Source: Copromyces sp. CBS 386.78
Taxonomy: Eukaryota > Ascomycota > Sordariomycetes > Sordariales > Sordariaceae
DNA: 64,000 nucleotides
Reading direction: 5' to 3'
Assembly (NCBI GenBank): GCA_030685235.1
Contig: MU839162.1
Location: 62,001 to 126,000, forward strand
Shown here: piece after piece, positions 1-11,826 of the stretch
Layout: every line of letters starts with the position of its first letter
How positions within the stretch are numbered: the first letter of the stretch is position 1
The notes under the pieces: generated by a model
What the model saw: only the letters and a program-made list of their open reading frames with translations
Databases searched by the model: none
What the model was told of the DNA's origin: nothing
Program-made: the position numbers and the translations under genes

Positions 1-1644
1 GTACCCATCAACACAAAAGCCGCAACAATCGTTCCCAGCGTAAATACCGTCAAGACCCACGCCCCCACTCTATCCCCCGTGGTCACCTCCCCCAGCTGCG
101 TCGGATCAACCCCTCCCTTCCCTGTCCCCGCGTGTGGATCGCCTTTACTCGTTCCCCCCGTCTCTCCCGTCAGAGGCGCCCCTTTACCCGTTTTACCATC
201 CAACCCCTCTTCTTCATGAAAGGCCAGCAACGACGACAAAGCCGCCAAAACATTCATCTCCTGCCCAGCCCCCGTCAACCCATCATACCCGCCCGTCGTC
301 CAGCGGAACCCACACGCTCGGCCGTTGTGGAGAGGGCCGCGGCACGAGTTGACGGCCGCCACCGTAGAGTTACGAAGCACCCGCATGATGGTGTCGCGCG
401 TAAAGGGCGCGAGCTGCGCGGTGGATGCCATCCACCGGTGCGTGTACCCTTTAAACGACAACATGTCGGTCTTGCAAATGATGGCGGCGGGGGTCTCGCA
501 GGAGAGCTCGATGATGGGGCCGATGCGGAAGAAGAAGGAGGTGGTTCGGTCGAGGAGGGCTTGTACGCGGTGTGCCCAGAGGGATTGTTCTTCGCCGGTT
601 GTCTGTTTTAACATCCAGTCAGTCAGGATCTGGTTTTCTCGGGGATAGAAGGGTTGAAGGGGAGGAAAAGAAGAAAAGAACTTACAAAGCTATACATGAA
701 TGCTGCTCCTTGTAAGAAGATGGCTGCGTTGTAGGAGAACTGCGCTTTGAAGACGTCTGTACAATTCACACCCGTGTGCGCTCCATCGTATACATCCCCG
801 TCCTCAGTCATCAGCCCGACGGCCATCATCCAGTCCCACGTCTTCCGCGCGTGGTGGGCGTACGTTTCGTTTCCCGTGTACCGAGCGAGTCGGGCGCCGA
901 GGTTGAAGAAGATACCTAAACAGATAGACATATCATCGTTAGACGTGGGCACCGTAGAAAAACACTAAAGTCAAGACTTGCTTACCGTTGCTAATCGAAT
1001 TCTTATAGTCATATCCAATATTCGACATCGGAATCTGCCACCTCAGCCCACCGCCACACACCGTGTCATGCCGTCCCGGGTCCGCCTGGGTGTGGAACAC
1101 CGCCTGAGCAAGCTGCAACCACTGCGGTTCATCAGCCGGGGGGTCAGGAAAGCCGGTCTCGGCCGCGAGCATGGCAGAGAGGCCCCAGAACCCTTGGTCG
1201 TCGTTGCCCATCGATATGGTGTAGTTCTCGGGCATGTAGGCGTTGAGCGGCGGACCCGTGTGGAACAGCATGGAGGAGGTGATCAGCTCGTTGTAGGTCG
1301 AGTCGCCCGTGTAGTGCCAGTAGTCCATTAGCGTGCCCCAAAGAGCGCCGGATTCCCACCAGTAGTAGTCGCCGGCGGGGGGAGGGCCGGGGAGAATGCC
1401 GGGCGTTTGGCCGGGCTCGGAGCCATGGTAGTAGGTTAGGAGGTCGGAGGCGACGAGGGAGGCGGCGCGTTTGATGGATTCTGGTGGAAGTAGCACGGGG
1501 TGTTGTTAGTAATCTGTGATGTGTTCTATGGATGAACAAGAGATTGGTAGGTTGGGATGTACCTGGAGAGTTTAGGTCAACTTGGAGAGCTGCCCAGGCC
1601 TGGTGGGCGACGACCAGAAGAGCCGTGATAGCTATAGTTCGCAT
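1..1644 (-). CDS. GH76 cell-wall mannosidase/transglycosidase (Dcw1/Dfg5 family), 3' end outside window
   Basis: Four exons can be joined on the minus strand: 1644-1563, 1480-986, 915-686 and 602 to the window edge. All junctions are GT-AG and keep the frame; intron 1 carries a TACTAAC branch motif. The protein starts with a signal peptide ([18 protein letters not shown]), followed by the GH76 domain with the acidic pair in [19 protein letters not shown] and [10 protein letters not shown]. Before the edge it becomes Gly/Thr-rich and then hydrophobic ([20 protein letters not shown]), a membrane segment or GPI-type tail. Fungal GH76 Dcw1/Dfg5 proteins are extracellular, membrane-anchored enzymes that attach mannan-bearing glycoproteins to the wall. 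Filamentous fungi carry several paralogues and I cannot say which this is. The family call is secure; the stop codon is not in the window. Confidence 0.9.
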
Positions 1645-2899
1645 TATACCGGGTATGGAGACATGGGTAGAATTTATTGATGTTGACTCGAATCCTCAAG
1701 TTGTATGTCGGTTTCTTCTGGATACGAGCAACGAGACGAGACGAGGTAACAGAGAAGCGGCCAGGATGGAAGTGCTGCTGAAAGCATTCCATTCCAACGC
1801 GTGGTCCAAGTACCAACTCGCAGGGACACGAGGGGAAGACAGAAAGCCCGGCATGTTGCTTGAGTCCTGTATGCTTGTAACTGCAACAAGGAATGCAACG
1901 CGGACTCATCCTGCCCGTGACTTCGTGAAGCACCAGCTGTCATCGGACGACGCAAGATGTCGATCTCGGTCGTCCCAGATCGGTGAAACCAGCCAAATGT
2001 CCTAGCGCCACAACGGTTCTTGAGCGCCTGTTTCTGTAAGGGGAGAAACGTGCACAACTGTGCATATTGGAGATGCGGTCATGGCGATGTCCCGGTCGTG
2101 TCTCAAAACTCGGTGTACCCGAAATCTGAGGTTGGTGAGACTTGACGCCGTTAACGCGTTCAATGTAACTGGATCCTCCATGTTATGTTAGACATAAGAG
2201 CTTTTATTGTGGTGAGGGATGGTGAGAACAAGACGAAAATCGACAGTTCGCTCTTGACGTTGAAAATGATGCGCGGAGATATCGGACGAACTGGTCCACC
2301 GGCCGATCTACCGCGGCACCGCGTTCGGGTCGGTGTTCCTGGAATCTCTGTCGCCATGGCCGTATCGTATTGTGAACTCTCCACAGGCACATGATACGGA
2401 AAATGTTCTGGTAGCCTTCAGTGCCAAGCATCGAGATAGTGAGGCAAGCGACTGGTCCTCAGTCTGGACTCCTGGACTCGATATCGATGATGCCAAGAAT
2501 TGTGGTACATTCGACAGCCGACATCATCTCAGGTTGCACGCCATACAACCAACTGTACGATGCTATCGGGTATATGTGATCTCAAGCTCCTCCACAGCCG
2601 TCCGATAATGAATCAGTGATATCCCTTGCGTCAACCCCCTTCGTCCAGACATTTTGGTTCCGGAGATTTGTTACACCTGGGTTGATTCTCCATTTGGAAT
2701 CGACCAGTTCAGCTGTCATAGTGTTAAAATACGAAAAGTGTTTTTCGATATTCCGTGCAAATCTGCGACTGTTCATCACTGTGAGAGCAACAAAAGGGTA
2801 TCTTCTCTATCTTCAGATTTTGGGTGACTAACATGTTCAAAATGGGCTTGCTTATATAACCATTCTTAACCAACCGATGCAACCCAGCAAGTTGACAAC
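1645..2899. other. Intergenic region, no gene seen
   Basis: About 1.25 kb between the start of the GH76 gene and the 3' end of prp22, both on the minus strand. It should hold the GH76 promoter and the prp22 3' UTR. Short open frames on both strands have no recognisable content and no consistent codon pattern. Confidence 0.6.
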
Positions 2900-5800
2900 T
2901 TAACCCCAAGTACCACCACCGCCACCACCACGTCCACCTCTTCTCTGCGCACTAAGACGCCAATCATCCGCGCCGGCATACTTGTTGTACAGCGGCTCAA
3001 TCCGTTCGGCCTTCTTCCGCTTCGATAGCTTATCTGTCGGCGCCATCTTGAAGAAGGTTGGTGCCGCCTCCACCAGCCACTTCGGCTCGATACTGGTCGT
3101 GTAGTGCATGTACTCACGGGTCGTCAAGACCAAGGTATGATAGACGACCCACTCAGCTTGCTTGCCGAAGAGCGCCGAGCTGGGATGCAGATAAACAGGC
3201 GTGCCTTCGATCAAGGTCTTGTAACCTTCTTGCGGGTCCTTGCGAGCCGCATTGCGGAAGAAACCGGCGCAAAGGGCTTGCCGGACCTTGTTGGTATCAC
3301 GACCGCAGCTGATGACGGGGTGCCTATGGCGGTCCATAATCTTGACGATCTGATCACGCACATCTTTGGCGCGCCGCATGGAACGTGCCTGGATGAAGTT
3401 CTCGAAACACCAAGGGTTCGCATACCCGTTGTTCTTCCAGGAATTGTAGACGTTGAGGAGGGTCAGATGATCACCATGAGGATCATGAAATTTGGCCTTC
3501 TTCTGGTCAGCCTGGGCTTGTTTCTCCTTGGGACGATAGAAGACGTTGGGAAGGTTGAGCATGGCAACAATCGTCACCATCTCGTCGGAACAGCCCTTCT
3601 CAACAGATGCAATAAGAACCTTGGCAAGGGCTGGCTCCATTGGGAAATCGGCCATCTTTCTTCCAAGACGCGTCAGAAGACCTTCGTCGTCCAATGCAGC
3701 GAGGGCGTAGAGTTCTTCCAAGGCTGTAAGCATAGTATTAACGGGAGGCGGATCCATAAAGTCGAACCGGAGAAGGTCATTGATACCCATGGCCTTCAGC
3801 ATAAGGATGGTGTTGGACAAATTCTGGCGCTGAATTTCGGGGATTGTGGTAGGCAACATTTCAGACTGGTAGGCGGCTTCCGTATACAGGCGGAAGCACT
3901 TTCCTGGTCCAGTTCTTCCGGCACGGCCGGCTCTCTGGTTGGCCTGAGCCTGGGAAATAGGAGTGACCACCAACGAGTCCATGCCAAGTTTGGGGTCATA
4001 GGCGTTCTGCTTGACGAAGCCTGGATCAACAACGTAGTAAATATGGTCGATCGTGATGGATGTCTCGGCGATGTTGGTGGCAATGACGACCTTTCGGCTG
4101 CCTGGCGGCGCTGGATCGAAAATCCTACTCTGCATCTCACTAGGAAGGGCAGAGTAAACGGGCAGGATGAGAAGCTCGGGAACGTTAGGACCCAAGGCTT
4201 TCATCCGTTCGTACAGAATTTCGCAAGCAGTGTCGATTTCTTCCTGTCCTGTCAAGAACAGGAGGATATCACCCATCGGCTCGCTAAGGTGGATTTGCAT
4301 GACGGTGGTGAGGGCGGCATCCAAGTAGTCTGATTCTGGCTCACGGGAGTAGAGAATCTCAACAGGGAATGTGCGACCAGGGATGGTAAAGATAGGACAT
4401 TGGTTGAAGTACTCGCTAAACTTGTCGGCATCCAAGGTGGCACTGGTGACGATAACCTTGAGGTCCTCCCTTCTCTTCATGGTCTTTTTCAACAGGGCGA
4501 AGAGCACATCGGTGGCGATGGTACGTTCGTGAGCCTCGTCAAGCATAATAACCGAGTACCGTTTGAGATCGGGGTCGATCAAGATCTCTCTCTGAAGCAT
4601 ACCGTCGGTCATGTACTTGATCTTGGTTGCCGGGCTGGTGACGTCCTCGAATCTGATCGTATAACCGACCTCTTGACCGAGCTGGCAACCAACTTCCTCG
4701 GAAACACGTTTTGCAACGGAAACGGCGGCGACGCGACGAGGCTGGGTACATCCAATCATACCATTGTTGGTAAAACCGGCTTCAGCCAGGTACTGAGTAA
4801 GCTGTGTGGTTTTCCCGGATCCCGTCTCGCCGACAACAATCAGGACCTGGTTCTCCCTCACAGCCTTGATCAGTTGTTCTCTGAAGACAAAGACGGGGAG
4901 AGACTCTCGTTGCTCCTTAATGCTCATGTTGGTGCGCCTGCCTAGCGATACCTCCTTGGGCGCAACGGCCCTCTTCCACTCGGGAACAGCATCAGGAGCC
5001 GCTGGTGCCGCTTGAGCGCTTTTGCGCAAATCACTAGCAAACTTTCTGGTCTCCGGGTTGGCCATAGGATCTTGCCATTGGGAGGACAAGTCAACTTTCT
5101 TCTCCTCCGCCTTCTTGGCTTCAGTTTCCTGCTGTCGCAGCTCCTTCCGTTCCTTGGCGAGATTGGTACCTGCCATGGCGGCGCGGTTAAGTGACCCGTC
5201 AGGAGCCTTGACAACGCGGATGGGTGACAGCTCGAGAGACTGTTTGGTCTGTCCAGCCAGGAATGGCGGCTCCTCATCTCGAACCTCAATATCGACATCC
5301 TCCTCGAGGTCCATCTGTCCCTCGCCTTTGAGGGTTGCCTGGTAGTCCTCTTCAAGTTCTGGGTAATCGGACGCCTTTGCAATGCCTGCCGCAATCATTT
5401 GACGAATCTCCCATCTTTCCGGGGACGTCATCCTCTTTTTGTGCTGCCTGGCATTTGCCGTCGCTTGGAATGTTCCCTTGTCTTCAAACCCATTGGTAAC
5501 AACACTTTTAGTGTCATGTCCTCCTCCTCCTCTCCCGCCGATTGCCTCCATATTGGCGCCCGAACCTATCCTCAACTGCGGTGCAAGATCCATGCCCGTC
5601 TCTTGGTCTACGTCCTTCATGGATAAGCCTACCCTGCCTCCTTCGAGCTTGACGACTTTGACCTTGATTTCCTGGCCCTTGGACAGGAGATCCGAAGGGT
5701 GGTTGACACGCTGACCGAAAGCGGAAATGTGAACCAAGCCGTCGACCTTGCCCCTGACGCCATGCAGGTTGACAAAGGCACCAAAGTCCTTGATTCCTGT

Positions 5801-6451
5801 GACATGACCTTCGTAAACCTTGTATAGAATCGGGGCCTCGTCGGTCTCGCGCGGGGGCGGCCGCCGGAAATCACCATCGTATTCATCGTCGTATCGACCC
5901 TTTCGTCGGCCTCTTGGTGGCGAAATTGACCTGGACCTGGACCTTGACCTCGATCTCGACCTGTATCGCTCCTTGCGCTTCCTCTTCCCGTAGTCGTTTG
6001 CGTAATCGTCGCGCTCGGGGGTACGGCTTCGTTTCCTAGTTCGTTCTTTCTCCGCTCTCTTGGGTTCGAGGCTCTCAAGTAATGCCAGGGTGTCGTCAAT
6101 GACATCTACCTCCTTGTCCGGGATGGACAGACCCTTAAACACCTTTGTCTTTTCCTCAGAAGACTGGCCGTGCTTCTCGTTTTCTTCGATGCGAAACTGT
6201 CCGTGGTTTTGGCCCTTGAACTTTGGGTGCAAGGTCAGGACAAGTCTATCGATACTCTCCACCAAACTGGGCGGAAAGTCGGCGCCGAGTGTGGCCAGCT
6301 TCTGCTTGAACTCATCAAATGACCCGCATTCTGTTCGTTGGGCGATGATGAACTCGGCGAGAGTCTTTTCGCTAACTCCCAAGTGGTTCTGCAACTCGGA
6401 CGTGACCTTGGACACGAGCGACAGAAGCTCGAGGCTCTCCAAGTCGTCCAT
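2900..6451 (-). CDS. prp22: Pre-mRNA-splicing DEAH-box ATP-dependent RNA helicase Prp22/DHX8
   Basis: A single uninterrupted exon of 1,183 codons, near the usual length of yeast Prp22 and human DHX8. In order: a helical N-terminus; an Arg-Ser dipeptide run at about 163-176; an S1 RNA-binding domain at about 212-280 ([16 protein letters not shown]); then the DEAH helicase core with Walker [11 protein letters not shown] at 541-550, DEAH at 638-641, SAT at 670-672 and motif [15 protein letters not shown] near 840. The helicase-associated and OB regions follow, and the protein ends in an Arg/Gly-rich tail. The S1 domain ahead of the core separates Prp22 from Prp2, Prp16 and Prp43. Prp22 acts in the nucleus, proofreading the second splicing step and releasing spliced mRNA. 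The lack of introns in a splicing helicase is a curiosity, not evidence of a defect. Confidence 0.96.
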   Translation of the reverse strand: MDDLESLELLSLVSKVTSELQNHLGVSEKTLAEFIIAQRTECGSFDEFKQKLATLGADFPPSLVESIDRLVLTLHPKFKGQNHGQFRIEENEKHGQSSEEKTKVFKGLSIPDKEVDVIDDTLALLESLEPKRAEKERTRKRSRTPERDDYANDYGKRKRKERYRSRSRSRSRSRSISPPRGRRKGRYDDEYDGDFRRPPPRETDEAPILYKVYEGHVTGIKDFGAFVNLHGVRGKVDGLVHISAFGQRVNHPSDLLSKGQEIKVKVVKLEGGRVGLSMKDVDQETGMDLAPQLRIGSGANMEAIGGRGGGGHDTKSVVTNGFEDKGTFQATANARQHKKRMTSPERWEIRQMIAAGIAKASDYPELEEDYQATLKGEGQMDLEEDVDIEVRDEEPPFLAGQTKQSLELSPIRVVKAPDGSLNRAAMAGTNLAKERKELRQQETEAKKAEEKKVDLSSQWQDPMANPETRKFASDLRKSAQAAPAAPDAVPEWKRAVAPKEVSLGRRTNMSIKEQRESLPVFVFREQLIKAVRENQVLIVVGETGSGKTTQLTQYLAEAGFTNNGMIGCTQPRRVAAVSVAKRVSEEVGCQLGQEVGYTIRFEDVTSPATKIKYMTDGMLQREILIDPDLKRYSVIMLDEAHERTIATDVLFALLKKTMKRREDLKVIVTSATLDADKFSEYFNQCPIFTIPGRTFPVEILYSREPESDYLDAALTTVMQIHLSEPMGDILLFLTGQEEIDTACEILYERMKALGPNVPELLILPVYSALPSEMQSRIFDPAPPGSRKVVIATNIAETSITIDHIYYVVDPGFVKQNAYDPKLGMDSLVVTPISQAQANQRAGRAGRTGPGKCFRLYTEAAYQSEMLPTTIPEIQRQNLSNTILMLKAMGINDLLRFDFMDPPPVNTMLTALEELYALAALDDEGLLTRLGRKMADFPMEPALAKVLIASVEKGCSDEMVTIVAMLNLPNVFYRPKEKQAQADQKKAKFHDPHGDHLTLLNVYNSWKNNGYANPWCFENFIQARSMRRAKDVRDQIVKIMDRHRHPVISCGRDTNKVRQALCAGFFRNAARKDPQEGYKTLIEGTPVYLHPSSALFGKQAEWVVYHTLVLTTREYMHYTTSIEPKWLVEAAPTFFKMAPTDKLSKRKKAERIEPLYNKYAGADDWRLSAQRRGGRGGGGGGTWG

Positions 6452-7552
6452 CGCGGTGGCTGCCCGGTGGCTTCAATATTGTGTTGCTTTCGTGTTTGGA
6501 TTTCCCGGAATTATCGTCGGTTGTAAAGGTTAAGGGAAAGACGTCTCGATATAGGAACCAGCAGCTCCCGGTCGATGGGGCGGGGGGGTTTGTAAGGATG
6601 GATGAGTTGTCGCAAGAGGTCCAGAAATTGGCACCTTGACGATGTTGGAGATACAGTGACAATTGCAGCACCCTGTAGCGGACGCGAAAGGCCAAAAAAT
6701 GCAGTGTCCGCCAAGAATGGAAACTGCCCTGCCTGCCGGATAAGCTCTGTGACTCTGCGTTTCTCCAGGCAGCTGCTGCCACCTAAAATGACATGGCTCT
6801 AGGAGAGCACGGCCCAGTCGTGGTCATTGATGTCTTTAGCGGTGAAAATGTATCCTTTTGCCAAGAAAACCCCTCTACTTCCACTCAGTACTTGGTGGCC
6901 TTCCAAAATTTCACCAAGCGCGGGCAAAAACTAGCCAAACCCAGGTATCGGCGTGGCCAAGAAGTATCTGTGGATAGAAATAACGCCAACCGATTGGGCA
7001 AAAGACGGTCTTGGCAAAAAGGATACATTTTCACCGCTAAAGGGATAGGGAACCTTGATGGCCACTATAACCCTACCTACTAGAACTAGCCCTTCTTCTG
7101 TCAGTAAGAATACGGTACACATCATGACCCATCACTTCAAAGAAAGCACGGGCATGTCTGAAAATCTGACTCTTTTTATCGCCGTGTGCATGCCGCTCCT
7201 ATCAAAGCATCTTTGCCCCTGTCGTTCAGGTGGTCGAATCGGGCGGGATTCCTTGCAAGCTTACCTACGCAAGCTCCTGGTGCAGGGCCTGGCTTCTTTT
7301 CCGCGCGTGACCCGCTCAGTGACGAAGCCCCATCGGTTGCATCATTCCGCACTGCAGTCTCCATCAGTCCATCGCATTCCACCATTCGTCTTACATCGTT
7401 TTTTGACTTGAACAGCCTCTAAAACATCAACACCTTCGTCTTCGAGAATCGAGATACCTATTTATCGTCAAACGTGCCGCATTTCCTGCCTGACTTTTAC
7501 TTTCCTGGCATTCTTTGACCCAGGTTGTACGGTACTTGCCATAAGTACAACA
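6452..7552. other. Divergent intergenic region between prp22 and the Pmp3-like gene
   Basis: About 1.1 kb holding both divergent promoters. The only distinct structure is the long inverted repeat annotated separately at 6834-7042. The stretch just upstream of 7553 is pyrimidine-rich, as fungal leaders often are. Confidence 0.6.
6834..7042. repeat. Foldback / MITE-like inverted repeat, about 209 bp
   Basis: The left arm 6834-6866 (starting CTTTAGCGGTGAAAATG) is the reverse complement of the right arm 7009-7042, with a single one-base length difference in an A/T run. The spacer is about 142 bp with no convincing coding content. The match stops abruptly at both outer ends. I see no clear target-site duplication, so a MITE remnant is possible but unproven; a regulatory foldback is the alternative. 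Confidence 0.6.
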
Positions 7553-8140
7553 ATGTGTTCCACCGACATCTTCCTTGGCTTCCTAGCCATCCTCTTCCCA
7601 CCTCTGCCTGGTAGGTAACGAACAATGCGCCCCCCATCTGCAAGATGCATCCTCTTGATACTTTCTTGCCATCAATTTACTAACTCTTTTCAAACAGTCT
7701 GGGTAAAATCCGGCATCTGCTCCGCCGACTCCTTCATCAACCTCCTGCTCTGCGTCCTCGGCTTTCTCCCCGGCCTGCTGCACGCCTGGTACATCATCGC
7801 ACAGAACCCGACCCCACCATTCGACTACGACGGCGCCGCCTACGACGCCAACGAATCCGGTGTTCGTGGTGAAGGTGGTCAACGAATCTACGTCTTTGTC
7901 CACGACCAGAACCAAACCGGTGGTAGTCGCCACCATCACTGCCAACAAGCCGCCCACAAGAACCAGCAGCCCAAGCGACAAGGCAACATGAACTATGGCA
8001 CCACCACTGCTGGACAACACGCGCCTCAAGATTCGGGTATTGCGCATGCCGGCCCAAGCAGCGGCGACAACCATGCTGCGCCCCCGCCGAGTTACGCGCA
8101 AGTCGTAGCGGGTGATCACAAGGTTCAGACTCAGGATTAG
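7553..8140 (+). CDS. Pmp3/RCI2 (UPF0057) family small membrane protein with long hydrophilic C-terminus
   Basis: Exons 7553-7610 and 7698-8140; the intron is GT-AG with TACTAAC before CAG and gives a 166-residue protein. The first 60 residues are a standard Pmp3 module: two hydrophobic helices (IFLGFLAILFPPLPVW and FINLLLCVLGFLPGLLHAWYII) joined by a short polar loop. Pmp3 proteins sit in the plasma membrane and affect membrane potential and cation tolerance; they are usually only about 55 residues. Here about 105 residues rich in Gln, Gly, His and Ala follow, ending with PPPSY, which fits the PPxY motif bound by WW domains of Rsp5-type ubiquitin ligases. That points to regulated turnover (inference). 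The same frame continues open for 92 codons after the TAG. Confidence 0.88.
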
Positions 8141-8416
8141 GGTTCTGGTCCTTCCTCTTCTCGGGAGCTGGTGCCCGCACCGGCCGCTGGTGTTGGCGAC
8201 ACGATGACGCCCACTGTTGATGTTACTGCTTCTGCTTCTACCAAGACGGACGAGGCTACTCGTTCTTTCAAGGATTGGAAGAGCGCGGCTTGCGATTGCC
8301 AGTGCGCTTGCGAGTGTCACGAACAGCGGTGCTGCAAAACCCAACAACCGTGGCCGTCGCATTTGGCTTTGGCGACGCAGTGGTTTCCTTTTTACGGATC
8401 TCCGTGGCATCCATGA
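8141..8416 (+). other. In-frame open extension behind the Pmp3-like stop codon, Cys-rich
   Basis: Directly after the TAG at 8138-8140 the same frame runs 91 sense codons to a TGA at 8414-8416. It is Ser/Thr/Pro-rich at first and then Cys-rich (SAACDCQCACECHEQRCC). Third positions and amino-acid make-up look coding. The TAG differs from a CAG Gln codon by one transition and follows a QTQD stretch. It may be a recently truncated tail, a readthrough product, or chance in a 3' UTR. Not counted as part of the annotated protein. Confidence 0.4.
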
Positions 8417-8989
8417 GAGAGAATTGTTGATCAGTATCTAAAGAGGTCTTGGGAGATAATGGGTTTTAGGAATGGTAGTTGGGTCAAGCAAGGATATCAA
8501 GGGAGCGATGGGACAGTTACACGTTATACTCTTTTGGTTTTCTGCTTTTGTCATGGTTTACGACGATGGGATTATCGTGCGTCTGGTGTTGGATCATTGT
8601 AAGGGTATATAGGGAGCATGGGATTCGGGCGGCATTAGTTTTATCCATTTTCCATTATTTTCAGCAACCTGTGCTAGTTCTCTGGCTGTTGATGAACAGG
8701 AAAATCGTGTGATATTCCTGTCAGTAGCTAGCCCCTGTGTGTGACGGCCGAGATTCTATGTAACATTGCGGTGAGACCAACCCCAAGCTCTCTAGCATTA
8801 TCCGTCTCCAGCGAGTGCCTACAAACACCAATTTAGAAGGACTTTTGCAACACGCAGCCTGCGAAAGTAGCAAGACCTGTTTATGCTGTTCGTCCATATA
8901 ACCTTGTGTTCTCGCTCAGGACGGCACTTCCGAACGTCCGTTCCAGTAGATATCTGGCTGGTGCATGACCCTAGATTCGAAAGGGCCAA
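8417..8989. other. Convergent 3' region between the Pmp3-like gene and arb1
   Basis: Shared 3' flank of two convergent genes. A 77-codon hydrophobic open frame at 8479-8712 has no recognised content and is most simply UTR. Confidence 0.5.
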
Positions 8990-10866
8990 CTAAAGCGCCC
9001 ACTCAACATCATCATCTCCGTATGCAGTACCACCCGCATCAATTGAGGTAGCACCATTCTCCGGCTTATCATCCTCCGGCTTATCATCCTCCGGTTCATC
9101 GTTCAAGAAGTCGCCCATGCCATCGCCGCCCTCAAACGATCCGGTAGGGTTGTGAATGCTCGGGCCGGGCCTGGGATTCGCCACCGGCTCCTTGTATCCC
9201 CACATGAGCTCCTGGGGCAGAAACTCGTAAAAGGTCGGATGGCCGTCCAAGAACTTCTTGATGAATCCGACGCCGCAGTTCAACAGGCAAATGTCCATCT
9301 CGAACTTGAAGCCGACCTTCATCAGGGTCAAGATCTCCTCCTCCATCACCAGATTGTAGGTGACATCCTCTACCGTCTTATGCATCGTGTTCTCCCAACC
9401 GCTGCGAATAACGGTGGGCTTCACCTGGAGCAAGCCGCAGGGCTTGATCGTGTTTGTTTCATCAAGGCGCTTGTTGATGTCAGCAAGATACTTGTTCATG
9501 TACTTGAACTTGCGGTGGCTCTCGGCGTTGGGCAGAACGATTCCCACTACCTCGTACGCCTGCTGAGTGATGGTCTTGGTGACGGTCTGGAGTCCAGTCT
9601 GCTCTTCGAATTCGATGCCCTTTTCGTACCCGCACTTGGAGCTCATAAGAATGGGCAGCACAGTGCCAAATTTCTGGCGGGCTGTTTTCTCGTCCATCTC
9701 GTTACGCGCCGCCCAGGCGTTTTCATTGTCGTCCTCGCAGGTCAAGAGACGAGCGGCAGAACTGAAATCACCTGGGAGGAGGAGGAGGATCTGGACGAGC
9801 AAAGGCATCTCTTCGCGAGCCTTCTGGCACACCTTTTGCGCATTCTTCAGGTCCTCGGCGTACTCGGGGCAGACGTCGTGAAGATCGACGTACTTGAGGA
9901 AGTTGGATACAACATCTACGCCGGCCGCATAGTCTGCTGCTCCGGGGGTAGTCAGACGGATCATGGTCTCGGAACTGCGAAGGTTAGCATGATAACAGGA
10001 AAAGGGGATACAAGTTGAACTAACAAGAATCCAGCGGCCACGCCGGTGAAATCGACCTCCCAATGCTCCGGCTCGTCGGGATTATAGTAGCGAGCAGCAT
10101 GCATACCAGGTTTACGCCCCACGAAGTCGTTGGCCGCGATATCACGGATGTCGTCCTTGTCCAAACCGTCCAAGTCACGGCTGGTGAGCGAGGCGGTACC
10201 CTGGAATTGGCGAGCGCTGGTATCAATGCCGCCCAAAAACAGATACCTGCTGAATAACTGTTCTTTCGCGCTATCAAAGCGGCGACGGGCACGGTAGCGC
10301 TGGATGCATTCCTCGATGCGGTCAACGAAGGGTCGGTTCGGGGGATAGATGGAATTCCTCTCCTCTTCATGCTCGGCCGGCGTCACGGGCGGATCGCAAT
10401 AGTACTCTGGCAGTAGAACGATGTCAATATACCGATCAAATGGGACTAGTGCTATGGCCTTGGGATCGTTCAGGAGAAAGGCGTCAAACTCACCTTCAAA
10501 GCCTGTGGCGCGCTTCTTCAGACTCTTGCTCTTCTTGGACTTTTTCTTCTTCTTGGACGCTGCATCTTCGGTCAAGACCATGTTCTCCTTGCCCTCGACA
10601 GCATCACTATTGCCATCCGACGGCTTGCTCTCCTCCTCACTTTGGGCAGTGGCGCTATCGTTGTCTGAGGACCTCTCCCTGAGCACTGCAACATCGGTCG
10701 AGGGCAAGGTCTCCTTGACATCAGCGGGGTTAATGTTGCCATCCGACGGCTTGCTGTCCACCGCATCTTGGGCGGCGGCGCTATCGTTGTCTGAGGACGG
10801 TCTGACTGCGGTCACTTCCACCGGAACGTCCCGGGAAGGGGCGGAGTCATCGGCGTGAGTAGACAT
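8990..10866 (-). CDS. Argonaute siRNA chaperone (ARC) complex subunit Arb1-like protein
   Basis: Exons 10866-10025 and 9974-8990, with a GT-AG intron carrying a GCTAAC branch motif; the ATG at 10864-10866 is the first in frame. The product is about 608 residues. It has an acidic Ser-rich N-terminus with two similar copies of a segment of about 37 residues (both with SSDNDSA and SKPSDGN), a Lys-rich stretch (KKKKKSKKSKSLKKR) likely to be a nuclear signal, then the conserved Arb1 body (LPEYYCDPPVTPAEHEEE, IQRYRARRRFDSAKEQLF, FLGGIDTSARQFQG) and an acidic tail with EDDKPEDDKPE. In fission yeast Arb1 binds Argonaute with duplex siRNA and supports heterochromatin formation. Filamentous ascomycetes keep single homologues whose role is less clear. 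Family call by pattern recognition. Confidence 0.8.
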
Positions 10867-11826
10867 GTTCAAGGGTGTAAGCGAAACAGATGGGCGAAAA
10901 GTGATTCAGGTCTAGTGGTCTTGTGGTGGCTGTGAAAATATTACACCTCTCCGTCCCTGTTGGGCTTTCGGTGAGTGACAGGTGAGTAAGATGTGACGGT
11001 GGAGGAGTTTTCAGACTGGGTCGACCCAGACACTCGCCAACCGTTTACTCGCGAATGGTCTTGCGGCGAGGGGACCTTGCGCAGAACGTACGCGTGTGAT
11101 TCAGACTTGCCAAAGCTTGCTGTTCTGCGGCTGAGACTGCCTGCTGGTTTGTTGTCGCTACCTTTTGGTCGGTTGTGCGAAAGGCTTGATAGTAGAGCAA
11201 GACTGCAGGGTAGTGGCCAAAGAGAAGTTCCCAACGTGAGAAAAGAATTTGTACTGGCAAGAGTACGGCCCAGAAGAGAAAAAGAAGCAGAAGGAAGGCA
11301 GTAGAGATAGTCGTGCCATAGTTGACGGGACGATTTCGAAACCTGAAGCTCGTCCGATGTCAACCGCTTCACTGCTCACCCGCGTAGTAAACGGGAGCAA
11401 CATCATGTAATTTAATCTTATCCACGGCCCATGAGATGAAGCAAGCTAATACATCCCAGACAATCTTGTCAAACGAATTTCCTAGAAGAGACTGCAAACT
11501 GCGGAGAAGTTGTGAACAAATCCTGCGAGACAAAGTTTGGGCCTTCCGGTTGTGACGAGACCTGGCGTGGTGTTGAATCGGCAGGAACGAAGGACCCTTT
11601 GCTTCACTCGCCTGCCAAACAAGCAGCTGCAGGGCAAGTTCTCATATTGAAGACCACCAGGTTGCGCCGTAGACCTTCGATTCCTCCGTCCTTTTTCCAG
11701 ATCAAAAACGCGACAAAGAGGCAAAGAGGAGACGACTGATCTCCCAACACAACGCCTGGCCGACAAAGTGGAAATACACGGTCGCATGTGGTGGCAGTAC
11801 AGTTACCTCTACAGTCAACATCCTAA

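Noticed and set aside
3104..4333. 409-codon open frame on the + strand
   Set aside because: Lies wholly antisense to the well-supported prp22 helicase domain; open only because of codon bias in the real gene.
7583..8410. 275-codon open frame on the - strand
   Set aside because: Antisense to the Pmp3-like gene and its tail; low-complexity Val/Gly text with no family match.
8479..8712. 77-codon hydrophobic open frame as a membrane protein gene
   Set aside because: In the 3' flank of two convergent genes, no recognised content and poor codon usage.
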